NCBI GenBank assembly: GCA_038207625.1 | Contig: JBBQZO010000037.1 | Location: 1 to 59,361 of the forward strand | DNA length: 59,361 bases | Direction: 5' to 3' | DNA from: JBBQZO01 sp038207625 | Lineage (GTDB): Bacteria > Pseudomonadota > Gammaproteobacteria > Burkholderiales > Burkholderiaceae_D | In this document: in pieces, positions 1 through 8,908 of the stretch | Layout of the letters: each line of letters starts with the position of its first letter | How positions within the stretch are numbered: position 1 is the stretch's first letter | Notes under the pieces: generated by a model | Told to the model about the DNA's origin: nothing | Databases searched by the model: none | The model's input: only the letters and a program-made list of their open reading frames with translations | Program-made: the position numbers and the translations under genes

Positions 1-151
1 CGTGAGCATTTGATAATTTAAGTATGCAGCGGACCGAAATCCGCTGGCACCTTCATCAAACGCCCACACTTATCGACTGTTAATTTTTAAAGAACTTGTT
101 CTGTATTTCTTGCTACTTGGTGACAAAGCGTTTTGTTTGTCTGCAGCAGAG
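1..151 (-). other. 5' leader of an rRNA operon (16S lies off the left edge)
   Basis: Read on the minus strand, this stretch contains a boxA-like antitermination element, GTTCTTTAAAAATTA (complement of 81-95). It is followed by a conserved-looking GC hairpin segment typical of betaproteobacterial pre-16S leaders. An rrn-type promoter sits just upstream at 159-187, so this is the operon leader and not the 16S-23S spacer. The 16S gene itself would begin left of base 1 and is not visible. Confidence 0.75.
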
Positions 152-158
152 AGATGAG

Positions 159-187
159 ATTATGCGGCGTTTTGCGTTTTTCGTCAA
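159..187 (-). promoter_or_regulatory. rrn-type sigma-70 promoter
   Basis: On the minus strand the -35 is TTGACG (182-187) and the -10 is CATAAT (159-164), with a 17-bp spacer. An A/T-rich stretch just upstream of the -35 (about 190-200) could be an UP element. The promoter points toward the boxA-bearing leader, so it should drive the rRNA operon at the left edge. Confidence 0.7.
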
Positions 188-355
188 GCTCTGATTTTTA
201 CTACCCAGCCCTTCCAGGCCGCCCGTTTTGCCCGGCAAGTTGCACCGTTCAGCGGGAGGCGAACTATAGCGAAACGGCCCCGGTTTGACAAGCTTATTCG
301 GGGCTAAGGCCCCACACGGGCGTAAAATGGCTACTTTCCTGATTTGATGCTTGCC

Positions 356-1843
356 ATGACTATCCTGCTCTCTACCCTGAATGCCCGCTACGCCCACGCT
401 TCGCTGGGCCTGCGTTACCTGTTGGCGAACATGGGGCCGCTGCAGCACCGCACGCGGCTGCAGGAATTCGTGATCGGCACCAAGACCACCGAGATCGTTG
501 AGAAACTGCTCGCCCATGCGCCGACGATCATCGGCTTCGGCGTATATATATGGAACGTCGAAGAAACCACCAAGGTCGTCGCGATGCTAAAGCTGGTGGC
601 GCCGCAGGTAACCATCATCCTCGGCGGACCGGAGGTGTCGTATGAACCTGGCGAGCAGCAGATCGTGCAACTGGCCGACTATTTGGTGACAGGCTGGGGC
701 GACGTGACGTTCCCCAAGCTGTGCGACGCACTGCTGAATGGCCCGAAGCCGCTGATGAAAATCCATGCGGGCGTGCAGCCGCCGATGGCCGAGATCGCGA
801 TGCCGTACTCCTTATATACAGAGCACGATATCGCGCACCGCATCATCTACGTCGAGGCGTCGCGCGGCTGCCCGTTCAAGTGTGAGTTCTGCCTGTCCGC
901 GCTGGACAAGACGGCCTGGCCGTTCGCGCTCGAGACGTTCTTGGCTGAACTCGAGAGTCTGCATGCGCGTGGCGCGCGGCTGTTCAAGTTTGTCGACCGC
1001 ACTTTTAACCTGAACATCAAGACCAGCCTGAAGATCATGCAGTTCTTCCTCGACAAGCTGGCGGCCAACCCGGACGACCCGGTGTACGCCCATTTCGAAC
1101 TGGTTCCCGATCACCTGCCGGACGCGCTCAAGGAAGGCATCAGCAAGTTTCCGCCCGGCGCGCTGCAGTTCGAGATCGGCATCCAAAGTTTCAACCCGGA
1201 CGTGCAAGCTTTGGTGAGCCGCAAACAAGACAACCAGAAGGCGGCCGAGAACATCCGCTGGTTGTGCGAGCAGTCGCACGCCCACCTGCACGTGGACCTG
1301 ATCGCCGGTTTGCCGGGCGAGGACATGGCCAGTTTCGCGCGCGGCTTCAATCGCCTGGTCGAATTGAAACCGCACGAGATCCAGTTCGGCATCTTGAAGC
1401 GCTTGCGCGGCACGCCCATCATCCGCCACACCGCAACCTATGGCATGGTGTTCGATCCGTATCCGCCATACACGATCCTGGCGACCAATCTGATCGACTT
1501 CGCGACCATGCAAAGACTGGTGCGCTTCGCCCGTTACTGGGATCTGGTGGCCAATTCGGGCCGCTTCGCGCACACCATCAGCCACTTGCTGGGCGCGACG
1601 CCATTCGAGAATTTCATGGATTTTTCCGACTGGATCTACAGCAAAACCGATGCGACCCACCGGATCGCACTCGACAAGCTGGCCAACCTGGTTGGCCAGT
1701 GGTTGCAGCTGCAAGGCATGGGCAATGAAGCGGCGATCCGCCTGATCACCAGCGACTACGCGGGCCGCGTCGACAGCGCCGCGCCGAAGGCGGCGCCGAC
1801 CGTGGCCGCGCCGGCCCGCCAGGCACGCCACCTGGCAGCCTAG
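356..1843 (+). CDS. B12-binding domain/radical SAM protein
   Basis: This 495-aa protein has an N-terminal B12-binding-like Rossmann region (about residues 1-140), then a radical SAM core with the cluster motif CxxxCxxC in RGCPFKCEFC near residue 180. The C-terminal third looks like the DUF4080 domain found in this family. Such enzymes use a 4Fe-4S cluster and S-adenosylmethionine to make radicals; the substrate of this subgroup is unknown. The frame is open from a TTG at 344, but the ATG at 356 gives the family-like start MTILLSTLNARYAHASLG. It stands alone, divergent from the rRNA promoter. The Ala-rich C-terminal tail is low complexity. Confidence 0.85.
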   Translation: MTILLSTLNARYAHASLGLRYLLANMGPLQHRTRLQEFVIGTKTTEIVEKLLAHAPTIIGFGVYIWNVEETTKVVAMLKLVAPQVTIILGGPEVSYEPGEQQIVQLADYLVTGWGDVTFPKLCDALLNGPKPLMKIHAGVQPPMAEIAMPYSLYTEHDIAHRIIYVEASRGCPFKCEFCLSALDKTAWPFALETFLAELESLHARGARLFKFVDRTFNLNIKTSLKIMQFFLDKLAANPDDPVYAHFELVPDHLPDALKEGISKFPPGALQFEIGIQSFNPDVQALVSRKQDNQKAAENIRWLCEQSHAHLHVDLIAGLPGEDMASFARGFNRLVELKPHEIQFGILKRLRGTPIIRHTATYGMVFDPYPPYTILATNLIDFATMQRLVRFARYWDLVANSGRFAHTISHLLGATPFENFMDFSDWIYSKTDATHRIALDKLANLVGQWLQLQGMGNEAAIRLITSDYAGRVDSAAPKAAPTVAAPARQARHLAA

Positions 1844-1895
1844 CGCACGGCTGCAATCCGGTGGCGGCGGCGGCGAAACTCCCTTACACTGAGGC

Positions 1896-3029
1896 ATGCC
1901 AATAGCCAATGCCCCCACCCTCACACTCAGCGACGCCACCTCTGGCGCGGCGCAGACGGTATCGGCCGGCGGCATCTGGCAAGTGCATGCGCTGGCCCAA
2001 TGCGGCGTGCTCGATCAGCTCGAGGCGACGCTGAAGGGGCTCAAGCAGCGCGCCGAGCTCAGTTGGGATCTGTCGGCCATCATCAGCATCGACCATATCG
2101 GCGCCCAGTTATTCTGGAATAGCTGGGGCAAGCAACGCCCGCACGCGCTGACGCTGGCCCCGGCCCAGGAGGAATTTTTCCTGCGCATCGAAAAGGCCGG
2201 TCCACTGGCGCTGGCGCGCCCGCGCACCAATCGGCTGACCTGGGTGATGAAGCTGGGCCTGACGATGCTGTCATTCTTCGAGCATCTGGGCGGCATGGTG
2301 CGCCTGATCGGACAAGTCACGCAAGACCTCGGACGCTTCGCGCGCCGCCCGCTGCGCGGACCATGGCGCGAGATTTCCGCCAATGTGTTCCACGCCGGCT
2401 TCCAGGCGCTCGGCATCACCGCCCTGGTGGGCTTTCTGATCGGGGTGGTGTTGTCGTATTTGTCGGCCCAGCAGCTGCGCACCTTCGGCGGCGACATCTA
2501 TCTGGTCAACATTCTGGGCATGAGCATCATCCGCGAACTGGGACCACTGCTGGCGGCGATTTTGGTGGCGGGCCGCTCGGGCTCGTCAATCACTGCCCAG
2601 TTGGGCGTGATGCGGGTCACCGAGGAACTCGACGCGATGCTGGTGATGGGGATCTCGCACGGCTTCCGACTGATCATGCCGAAGGTGATCGCGCTGGCCA
2701 TTTCGATGCCGCTGTTGGTGGTCTGGACCGACGCAATGGCGCTGATCGGCGGCATGGTTTCGGCCAAGGTCGAACTGAGCCTGTCGCCCCAGTACTTCAT
2801 TCAAAAGCTGCCTGACGCGGTGCCGCTGGCGAACTACATGATCGGGCTGGGCAAGGGCGCCGTGTTTGGCGTGCTGATCGCGCTGGTGGCATGCCACTTC
2901 GGCTTGCGCATCAAGCCCAACACGGAAAGCCTCGGGCACGGCACCACCACCTCGGTGGTCACCGCGATCACCGTGGTGATTCTGGCCGACGCGGTGTTTG
3001 CGATCGTGTTTAGCGGAGTCGGCTACTGA
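1896..3029 (+). CDS. MlaE-type ABC transporter permease with N-terminal STAS-like domain
   Basis: This is the 377-aa inner-membrane permease of an Mla/MCE lipid transporter. Residues 1 to about 95 resemble a STAS domain fused to the permease, an arrangement known in some MlaE homologues. The rest is the MlaE fold, with several hydrophobic segments and the conserved loop around RELGPLLAAILVAGRSGS. It heads a run of four transport genes, permease, ATPase, MCE protein and lipoprotein, in Mla-like order. Its stop codon overlaps the start of the ATPase by one base (TGATG), so the two are translationally coupled. The likely substrate is a phospholipid or other hydrophobic molecule; this is inferred from the family. 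Confidence 0.88.
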   Translation: MPIANAPTLTLSDATSGAAQTVSAGGIWQVHALAQCGVLDQLEATLKGLKQRAELSWDLSAIISIDHIGAQLFWNSWGKQRPHALTLAPAQEEFFLRIEKAGPLALARPRTNRLTWVMKLGLTMLSFFEHLGGMVRLIGQVTQDLGRFARRPLRGPWREISANVFHAGFQALGITALVGFLIGVVLSYLSAQQLRTFGGDIYLVNILGMSIIRELGPLLAAILVAGRSGSSITAQLGVMRVTEELDAMLVMGISHGFRLIMPKVIALAISMPLLVVWTDAMALIGGMVSAKVELSLSPQYFIQKLPDAVPLANYMIGLGKGAVFGVLIALVACHFGLRIKPNTESLGHGTTTSVVTAITVVILADAVFAIVFSGVGY

Positions 3030-3892
3030 TGACGCAGCCGCCCATCAAACGCGAACGCTGCCAACCGGCCGGCAAGGACCCCGAGCCACGCGAACCGGCG
3101 CAGCCGGCGCCCACGCCGGTCGTCCAGATCACCGGACTGTGGACCAAGTTCGGCCACACCGTCGTGCACCAGGACCTGAACCTGGACATTTATCAGGGCG
3201 AAGTGCTGTCCATCGTGGGCGGCTCGGGCACCGGCAAGACGGTGCTGTTGCGCCAGATGCTGGGGCTCGAGCGTCCCACGCGCGGTTGCGTGCGGGTGTT
3301 TGGCGAGGACATCAGCGAAGCCGACGCCGATCAGCTGCAAGGCATGCGCAACCACTGGGGCATGCTGTTCCAGCAGGGCGCGCTGTACTCGGCGCTGACG
3401 GTGTTCGACAATATCGCCCAGCCGATGCGCGAGCTGCGCGTGCTGCCCGAGGACCTGATCCGCGATGCCGTGCTGCTGAAGATGGAGATGGTCGGGCTAG
3501 GCGCCGAGCATGCGCCGAAGATGCCGTCCGACCTGTCCGGGGGCATGATCAAGCGCGTCGCGCTGGCGCGTGCGCTGGCGCTCGAGCCGCGTTTGCTGTT
3601 CCTCGACGAGCCTACCGCCGGGCTCGACCCGGATCTGTCGGAAAGCTTCGTGGCACTGATCCGCTCGCTGCACCGCGAACTGGGCCTGACGGTGGTGATG
3701 GTCACGCACGATCTGGACACCCTGTTCGCGCTGTCGACGCGCATCGCGGTGCTGGCCGAAAAACACGTCATCGCGCTGGGACCGACGCGCGATATCATCA
3801 AGGTGAACCATCCGTTCATCAAACAATTTTTCCTCGGTGACCGTGGCAAGCGGGCGCTGACCGCGCTGGCCCATGGCCGCGCCGAGCACTAG
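3029..3892 (+). CDS. MlaF-type ABC transporter ATP-binding protein
   Basis: This 287-aa ATPase energises the adjacent MlaE-type permease. It shows a Walker A motif (GGSGTGKTVLL), the ABC signature LSGGMIKRVALARAL, a Walker B (LLFLDEPTAGLDP) and the H-loop (MVTHD). An unusual proline-rich N-terminal extension of about 30 residues precedes the nucleotide-binding domain. The start overlaps the permease stop. The next gene, the MCE protein, follows after 16 nt with its own purine-rich ribosome binding site. Confidence 0.9.
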   Translation: MTQPPIKRERCQPAGKDPEPREPAQPAPTPVVQITGLWTKFGHTVVHQDLNLDIYQGEVLSIVGGSGTGKTVLLRQMLGLERPTRGCVRVFGEDISEADADQLQGMRNHWGMLFQQGALYSALTVFDNIAQPMRELRVLPEDLIRDAVLLKMEMVGLGAEHAPKMPSDLSGGMIKRVALARALALEPRLLFLDEPTAGLDPDLSESFVALIRSLHRELGLTVVMVTHDLDTLFALSTRIAVLAEKHVIALGPTRDIIKVNHPFIKQFFLGDRGKRALTALAHGRAEH

Positions 3893-3908
3893 GAAACGGA
3901 GTCCAGCG

Positions 3909-4868
3909 ATGGAAAACAGATCACACGCCCTGATGACGGGTTTTTTCACGATCGCCCTGCTGATCGGAACCGTGCTGGCCGGCATCTGGTTCAACCGCGA
4001 CCGGGTGGTGCGGGTGCCGTATCTGGTGGCCACGTCGCTGTCGGTGCCGGGCCTCAATCCCCAGGCGGCGGTGCGCTATCGCGGGCTGGAAGTGGGCAAG
4101 GTCGACGACATCGGTTTCGATCCCAAGGTGGCCGGGCAAATCCTGGTGCACATCAGCGTCAACCCAGACACGCCGGTCACCAAATCGACCTACGCCACGC
4201 TTGGTTACCAGGGTGTGACGGGAATCGCCTACGTCCAGCTGGACGACGACGCCAGCTCGGCCACCCTGATGCCCAGCGATGCTGAACACATGGCGCGCAT
4301 TCCGCTGCGGGCCGGCTTCATGGACCAGCTGGAATCGCGCGGCAAGGCGATCCTGGCCCAGACCGAGGAGTTCAGCAAGCGCGCCAACGAGCTGCTCGGC
4401 CCGGCCAACCAGAAGGCGCTGGCCAGCGCCATCGAGCATGTCAGCGCCAGCGCCGACCAGTTCGGCAAGCTCGCGCACGCGCTCGAACCGACTGTCGCCG
4501 CGCTGCCCGCGCTGGCCACCCAAACCCACCAGACGCTCGCCTCGTTCGACGCCTTCTCGCGCGATGCGCGCCGCTTGTCCAACAACTGGGACCAGCTGGC
4601 CACCAATCTGCAGGCGCCCAACGGACCGGTGGCGCGCCTGACCAGCACCGTCGAACGGGTCGGCGACTCGCTCGGCGGCATCGCCAGCGACGTCGAACTG
4701 CAGGCGCTGCCGCACGTCGTGGCGATGACCGACGAGGCGCGCAGTTCGCTGCGCGCCGTCAAGCGCACCATGAACAATCTCAACGAGCGCCCGCAAAGCC
4801 TGATCTTTGGCGCGCCCGGCGTCGCGCCCGGACCAGGCGAAGCCGGCTTCCACGCCCCGACCCCATGA
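3909..4868 (+). CDS. MCE-domain substrate-binding protein (MlaD family)
   Basis: This 319-aa periplasmic protein is anchored by one N-terminal transmembrane helix (about residues 8-28). An MCE domain follows at about 35-115, containing the typical VRYRGLEVGKV and GYQGVTGIAYVQL segments. A long helical region (about 145-300) should form the stalk or channel through the periplasm. The frame is open from 3873, but the ATG at 3909 has a GGAG site just upstream and puts the start right before the membrane anchor. Its stop overlaps the next lipoprotein start (ATGA). Confidence 0.88.
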   Translation: MENRSHALMTGFFTIALLIGTVLAGIWFNRDRVVRVPYLVATSLSVPGLNPQAAVRYRGLEVGKVDDIGFDPKVAGQILVHISVNPDTPVTKSTYATLGYQGVTGIAYVQLDDDASSATLMPSDAEHMARIPLRAGFMDQLESRGKAILAQTEEFSKRANELLGPANQKALASAIEHVSASADQFGKLAHALEPTVAALPALATQTHQTLASFDAFSRDARRLSNNWDQLATNLQAPNGPVARLTSTVERVGDSLGGIASDVELQALPHVVAMTDEARSSLRAVKRTMNNLNERPQSLIFGAPGVAPGPGEAGFHAPTP

Positions 4869-5491
4869 GGACCACCTTGAAGCCATCCCTGCGTCTTTGC
4901 TTAGCGCTGTGCGCCAGTGCCGCGCTGGCCGGCTGTGCCGGCAACGCCGCGGCGCCGTCCGTGCTGTTCGACTTCGGCCCGCTGCCCGTCCCCAGCGCCG
5001 GCGTGCCGGCGCCCGCGCCGATCAACGCGCTGGTGATCGCCGACGCCACCGGCTCGGCCCTGCTCGACAGCCAGTCGATGTATTACCGGCTCAATTACGC
5101 CGACCCGCTGCAGGCGCGCGCGTATGCGAACAGCCACTGGAGCAGCACCCCGCTGCAGCTGCTCACAAGCCGCCTGAAAACCCGCATCGCCCAGGCCGGC
5201 GTGAAAGTGCTGGCGCTCACCGACGCCAGCAACGACGCGCCGCTGCTGCGCATCGAAGTCGATGAATTCGCCCACAACTTCGACAGTCCCAGCCAGAACA
5301 GCGCCCGGCTGGTGCTGCGCGCTTCGCTGTTTCGCGGCCACCAACTGGTCGACCAGCAGACCTTTATCCACCAGAACGCCTCGCACAGCGCCGACGCGGC
5401 CGGCGGCGCGCGCGCGCTGGCACAGGCGTCGGATGCGGCTGCGCAGGACATCCTGGTCTGGCTGGCCACGCTCAAGCCACGGAAAGAATGA
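4865..5491 (+). CDS. ABC-type transport auxiliary lipoprotein
   Basis: This 208-aa protein begins with a signal peptide ending in a lipobox (LAGC, Cys at about residue 24), so it should be an outer-membrane-facing lipoprotein. The body resembles the ABC-type transport auxiliary component family (DUF330/PqiC-like) that partners MCE transporters. A 4-nt overlap with the MCE gene upstream and with the VanZ gene downstream places it inside one transcription unit. The role, bridging the MCE protein to the outer membrane, is inferred from PqiC-type systems. Confidence 0.8.
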   Translation: MRTTLKPSLRLCLALCASAALAGCAGNAAAPSVLFDFGPLPVPSAGVPAPAPINALVIADATGSALLDSQSMYYRLNYADPLQARAYANSHWSSTPLQLLTSRLKTRIAQAGVKVLALTDASNDAPLLRIEVDEFAHNFDSPSQNSARLVLRASLFRGHQLVDQQTFIHQNASHSADAAGGARALAQASDAAAQDILVWLATLKPRKE

Positions 5492-6615
5492 CCGAGCCGG
5501 CCAACGTCCCCGCGCAACGCGCCTCGCCGGTCGCGCGCGCCGCCTTGCTGGCCTATGTGCTGCTGATCGTGTACGCCAGCTGGTTTCCGTTTTCCGGCTG
5601 GCGCAGCACCGGCCTGTCGCCGCTGGCATGGTGCCACACGCGCATGCCGCGTTACTGGACGCTGTTTGATGCCAGTATCAACATCATCGGCTATGTGCCG
5701 CTGGGCATCCTGATCCTGTCGGCGCTGTACCCGCGCGTGCGCGGCGCCATGGCCATCATGCTCGCCACGCTGTGCGGCATCGCGCTGTCGGGCACGATGG
5801 AATCGGTGCAGAGCTATCTGCCCAGCCGGGTGCCATCGAACCTCGATTTCATCACCAATGTCACGGGCTGCCTGATCGGCGCGTGCATCGGTGCGCGCGG
5901 CACCCGGGTGTTTCTCGACCAGGGCCGCCTGCTCGAGTTGCGCCATCGCTGGTTCGCCCAGCATGCCAGCCAGGGCCTGGTGCTGATGCTGCTGTGGCCA
6001 CTGGCCCAGATCTATCCGCAAGCGTATCTGTTCGGCCATGGCCAGTTGCTGCCGATCGTCTCGGAGTTGCTGTCGGGCTGGCTGGACATGAATATCGACC
6101 TGGTGGCCATGATGCACCCGGGCGCCATCCTCACAGCCGAGCAATACTGGCTGTCGGAGACCATCATCACCGCCTGCGGCATGACTGGCGCGATGCTCAC
6201 GCTGCTGTGCCTGCTCAAGCGCGCGGCCCCGCGCGGCGCGCTCATCGTCGGCGCCATCGCCAGCGCGCTGCTGGTGAAAAGCCTGGCCAGCGCGCTGCTG
6301 TTCACACCGGAAAATGCCTTCGTGTGGATCACCCCCGGCGCCGAGGGCGGCTTCTTGATCGGCCTGATCATGCTCGCCGGCCTGGCCTTCGCCCCGCTCG
6401 CAGCGCAACGCCGACTGGCGGTGCTGACGCTGGGTCTGTCGCTGGTGTTGCTCAACACGATACCGGTGAACCCGTATTTCTCGGCCACGCTGCAAAGCTG
6501 GGTCCAGGGAAAGTTTCTCAACTTCAACGGTGCGGCCCAGTTCCTGTCGCTGATGTGGCCATTTTTCGCGTTCTGGTTCCTGCTGCTTCCGTCCCATAAA
6601 CTCAATCGCGAGTAA
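5488..6615 (+). CDS. VanZ family membrane protein
   Basis: A 375-aa polytopic membrane protein with a VanZ-like domain in its N-terminal half: a first helix LLAYVLLIVYASWFPFSGW, then helices around IIGYVPLGILIL and a loop SGTMESVQSYLPSRVPSNLDFITN that matches the family's conserved region. The C-terminal half adds further membrane helices. VanZ proteins are linked to low-level teicoplanin resistance, but most homologues have no known function. It overlaps the lipoprotein gene by 4 nt, so it is probably cotranscribed with the transporter. Confidence 0.8.
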   Translation: MTEPANVPAQRASPVARAALLAYVLLIVYASWFPFSGWRSTGLSPLAWCHTRMPRYWTLFDASINIIGYVPLGILILSALYPRVRGAMAIMLATLCGIALSGTMESVQSYLPSRVPSNLDFITNVTGCLIGACIGARGTRVFLDQGRLLELRHRWFAQHASQGLVLMLLWPLAQIYPQAYLFGHGQLLPIVSELLSGWLDMNIDLVAMMHPGAILTAEQYWLSETIITACGMTGAMLTLLCLLKRAAPRGALIVGAIASALLVKSLASALLFTPENAFVWITPGAEGGFLIGLIMLAGLAFAPLAAQRRLAVLTLGLSLVLLNTIPVNPYFSATLQSWVQGKFLNFNGAAQFLSLMWPFFAFWFLLLPSHKLNRE

Positions 6616-6657
6616 GAACGCGTATCATGGCAGCTGCACCGACCAACGAGATCGACA

Positions 6658-6975
6658 ATGACTGACAAACCGTATTACCAACACCACGTTTTCTTCTGCA
6701 TGAACACGCGCGAAGACGGCCGCCCATGCTGCGGCGAACAGGGCGCGCAAGCGGCCCAGCAACATGCGAAGCGCCGCATCAAGCAGCTCGACATGAACGG
6801 ACACGAAAAAATCCGCATCAACCAGGCCGGCTGCCTGGACCGCTGCGAAGAGGGCCCGGTGCTGGTGGTCTACCCGGAAGGCACCTGGTACACCTACGTC
6901 GACACCAGCGACATCGACGACATCATCGACACCCACCTGATCGGCGGCCAGGTCGTCGAACGCCTGAAGATCTGA
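6658..6975 (+). CDS. Thioredoxin-like [2Fe-2S] ferredoxin
   Basis: This 105-aa protein matches the small (2Fe-2S) ferredoxin domain family with a thioredoxin-like fold. It starts with the typical HHVFFCMN segment. Cys residues in FFC, RPCC and AGCLDRCEEGP provide the cluster ligands, and the pattern CxxxCxxGP is characteristic. It probably carries electrons for an unknown partner. The next gene, a hydrolase, follows after 11 nt, so they are likely coexpressed. Confidence 0.85.
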   Translation: MTDKPYYQHHVFFCMNTREDGRPCCGEQGAQAAQQHAKRRIKQLDMNGHEKIRINQAGCLDRCEEGPVLVVYPEGTWYTYVDTSDIDDIIDTHLIGGQVVERLKI

Positions 6976-6986
6976 GGCGAGGCGTG

Positions 6987-7628
6987 ATGAACAAGAAATC
7001 CCAGCCCTTCCTGCTCGACGGCGGCGCCGGCCAGATGGAAGGCATGCTCGACCTGCCGGCCGAGGCGCCGCGCGGCATCGCCCTGATCGCCCACCCGCAC
7101 CCGCTGTACGGGGGCACGATGGACAACAAGGTGGCGCAGACGCTGGCGCGCACCTTCGTCGCGCTCGGCTATGTGGCCGCGCGCATCAATTTCCGCGGCG
7201 TGGGCGGGTCGGCCGGCGTGCACGACGACGGACGCGGCGAGACCGACGACATGGCCATCTTGCTGGCCCATATGCGGCAACAGTATCCCGGCCTGCCGGT
7301 GGCGCTGTCGGGCTTTTCCTTCGGCACCTTCGTGCAGGCGCAGTTGCAGCAGCGCCTGCTTGCGGCCGGCACACCGGCCGAGCGGCTGGTGCTGGTCGGT
7401 ACCGCGGCCGGCAAGTGGCCGATGCCCGACGTGCCGGCCGACACCATCCTGATCCACGGCGAGGTCGACGACACCATCACCCTGACCCAGGTCTTTGACT
7501 GGGCCCGCCCGCAAGACATCGCGGTGATCGTGATTCCCGGCGCCGACCATTTTTTCCACCGCAAGCTACAGCACATCAAGAACTTCGTGATCGGACTGTG
7601 GCGGCGCGACGACGAGGCGGCCAGCTAA
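6987..7628 (+). CDS. Alpha/beta hydrolase (COG2945-like)
   Basis: A 213-aa cytosolic alpha/beta hydrolase. Near the N-terminus it has the family block HPHPLYGGTMDNKV, then NFRGVGGS, and the nucleophile elbow GFSFG (Ser near residue 107). A HGEVDD segment supplies the acid and GADHFF the catalytic His. The ATG at 6987 is chosen because it starts just before the conserved domain; the frame upstream to 6726 only overlaps the ferredoxin gene. The substrate is unknown; homologues are annotated as small-ester hydrolases. Confidence 0.85.
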   Translation: MNKKSQPFLLDGGAGQMEGMLDLPAEAPRGIALIAHPHPLYGGTMDNKVAQTLARTFVALGYVAARINFRGVGGSAGVHDDGRGETDDMAILLAHMRQQYPGLPVALSGFSFGTFVQAQLQQRLLAAGTPAERLVLVGTAAGKWPMPDVPADTILIHGEVDDTITLTQVFDWARPQDIAVIVIPGADHFFHRKLQHIKNFVIGLWRRDDEAAS

Positions 7629-7702
7629 CGCCGTCGCATTTCTTTTTTTCCGGGCGGCGCAGCCCCAGCGCGCCGCCCGCCTTGCCCTTATTTGGAACTC
7701 CC

Positions 7703-8848
7703 ATGAAAAAACTCTTCGCGGCACTCGCTACCAGTGTCTTGTTGCTCACCTCGGCCGTGGCCCAGACACTGCCACCGCCCACCATCGCCGCCAAATCGTG
7801 GATTTTGCTCGACGCCACCAGCGGCCAGGTGATCGCCTCGCAAGACCCGTCGGCCCGGGTGGAACCGGCCTCGCTGACCAAGATCATGACGGCCTACCTG
7901 ACCTTTGCCGCGCTGCGCGACAAGAAACTCGACATCAACCAGATGGTCACCGTCTCCACGCGCGCCTGGAAAGTGGACGCGAGCAGCTCGAAGATGTTCA
8001 TCGACCCGGCCACCCCGGTCAAGGTGAACGACCTGCTGTACGGCCTGATGGTGCAATCCGGTAACGACGCGGCCGTCGCGCTGGCCGAGGCAGTGGCCGG
8101 CGACGAAGCGGCCTTCGTGGTGCTGATGAACCGCGAAGCGGAGCGCATGGGCCTGAAGGCGACCCACTTCGCCAACCCGCACGGCCTGCCCAGCCCGGAG
8201 AACTATTCGACGGCGCAGGACTTGTCGGTGCTGGCCGCGCGCGTGATCGCCGACTATCCCGAGTTCTACAAGATCGACTCGGTCAAGAGCTACACCTACA
8301 ACAAGATCACCCAGCCGAACCGCAACCGCCTGCTGTGGCTGGACCCGACCGTGGACGGCATGAAGACCGGCCACACGGAAGCGGCCGGCTACTGCATGAT
8401 CGCCTCGGCGCACCGCCCCAACGGCGCCAGCGAGCGGCGTTTGATCTCGGTGGTGCTGGGCACCAATTCGGACCAGGCGCGCACCCAGGAAAGCCAGAAG
8501 CTGCTCAACTGGGGCTTCCAGAACTTTGACACCGTCAAGCTGTACACCCGCGGCCAGGCGGTGGCGACGCCGGAAATCTGGAAGGGTTCCAAAGGCACCG
8601 TGAAGATCGGCTTCGTCAACGACGTGCTGGTGACCGTGCCCAAGGGCGTGGCCGGCAAGCTCAAGCCGGTGCTCGAGCGCAAGGATCCGCTGGTCGCGCC
8701 GCTGGCCCAGAACAGCCGGGTTGGCACGCTGAAGATGATGGTGGACGGCAAAGCCATCATCGAACTGCCGGTGGTCGCGCTGGAAGCCATTCCGCAGGCG
8801 TCGATCTTCGGTCGCGCCTGGGATTCGATCCGCCTGTGGATGCGCTAA
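7703..8848 (+). CDS. D-alanyl-D-alanine carboxypeptidase (PBP5/6 family)
   Basis: This 381-aa low-molecular-weight penicillin-binding protein trims the terminal D-Ala from peptidoglycan stem peptides. It has a cleavable signal peptide (MKKLFAALATSVLLLTSAVA), then all three active-site motifs: SLTK (SxxK), SGN (SxN) and KTG. A PBP5 C-terminal beta domain follows, and the last residues (SIFGRAWDSIRLWMR) fit the amphipathic membrane-anchoring helix of the family. The start is the ATG at 7703, since upstream codons would bury the signal peptide. dacA or dacC would be reasonable names, but the paralogue cannot be decided here. Confidence 0.92.
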   Translation: MKKLFAALATSVLLLTSAVAQTLPPPTIAAKSWILLDATSGQVIASQDPSARVEPASLTKIMTAYLTFAALRDKKLDINQMVTVSTRAWKVDASSSKMFIDPATPVKVNDLLYGLMVQSGNDAAVALAEAVAGDEAAFVVLMNREAERMGLKATHFANPHGLPSPENYSTAQDLSVLAARVIADYPEFYKIDSVKSYTYNKITQPNRNRLLWLDPTVDGMKTGHTEAAGYCMIASAHRPNGASERRLISVVLGTNSDQARTQESQKLLNWGFQNFDTVKLYTRGQAVATPEIWKGSKGTVKIGFVNDVLVTVPKGVAGKLKPVLERKDPLVAPLAQNSRVGTLKMMVDGKAIIELPVVALEAIPQASIFGRAWDSIRLWMR

Positions 8849-8908
8849 CACGCCGCGCGCGCCGCGCGCCAGCCTGACGCGGCGGCGGCGCCGGAAAACC
8901 CAGTCGCG

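Noticed and set aside
1..151. 16S-23S spacer instead of an operon leader
   Set aside because: boxA also occurs in spacers, but a good -35/-10 lies 64 bp upstream of it and there is no rRNA on that side.
5095..6597. 500-residue minus-strand frame opposite the VanZ gene
   Set aside because: Gln/Arg/His-rich shadow of a real membrane protein.
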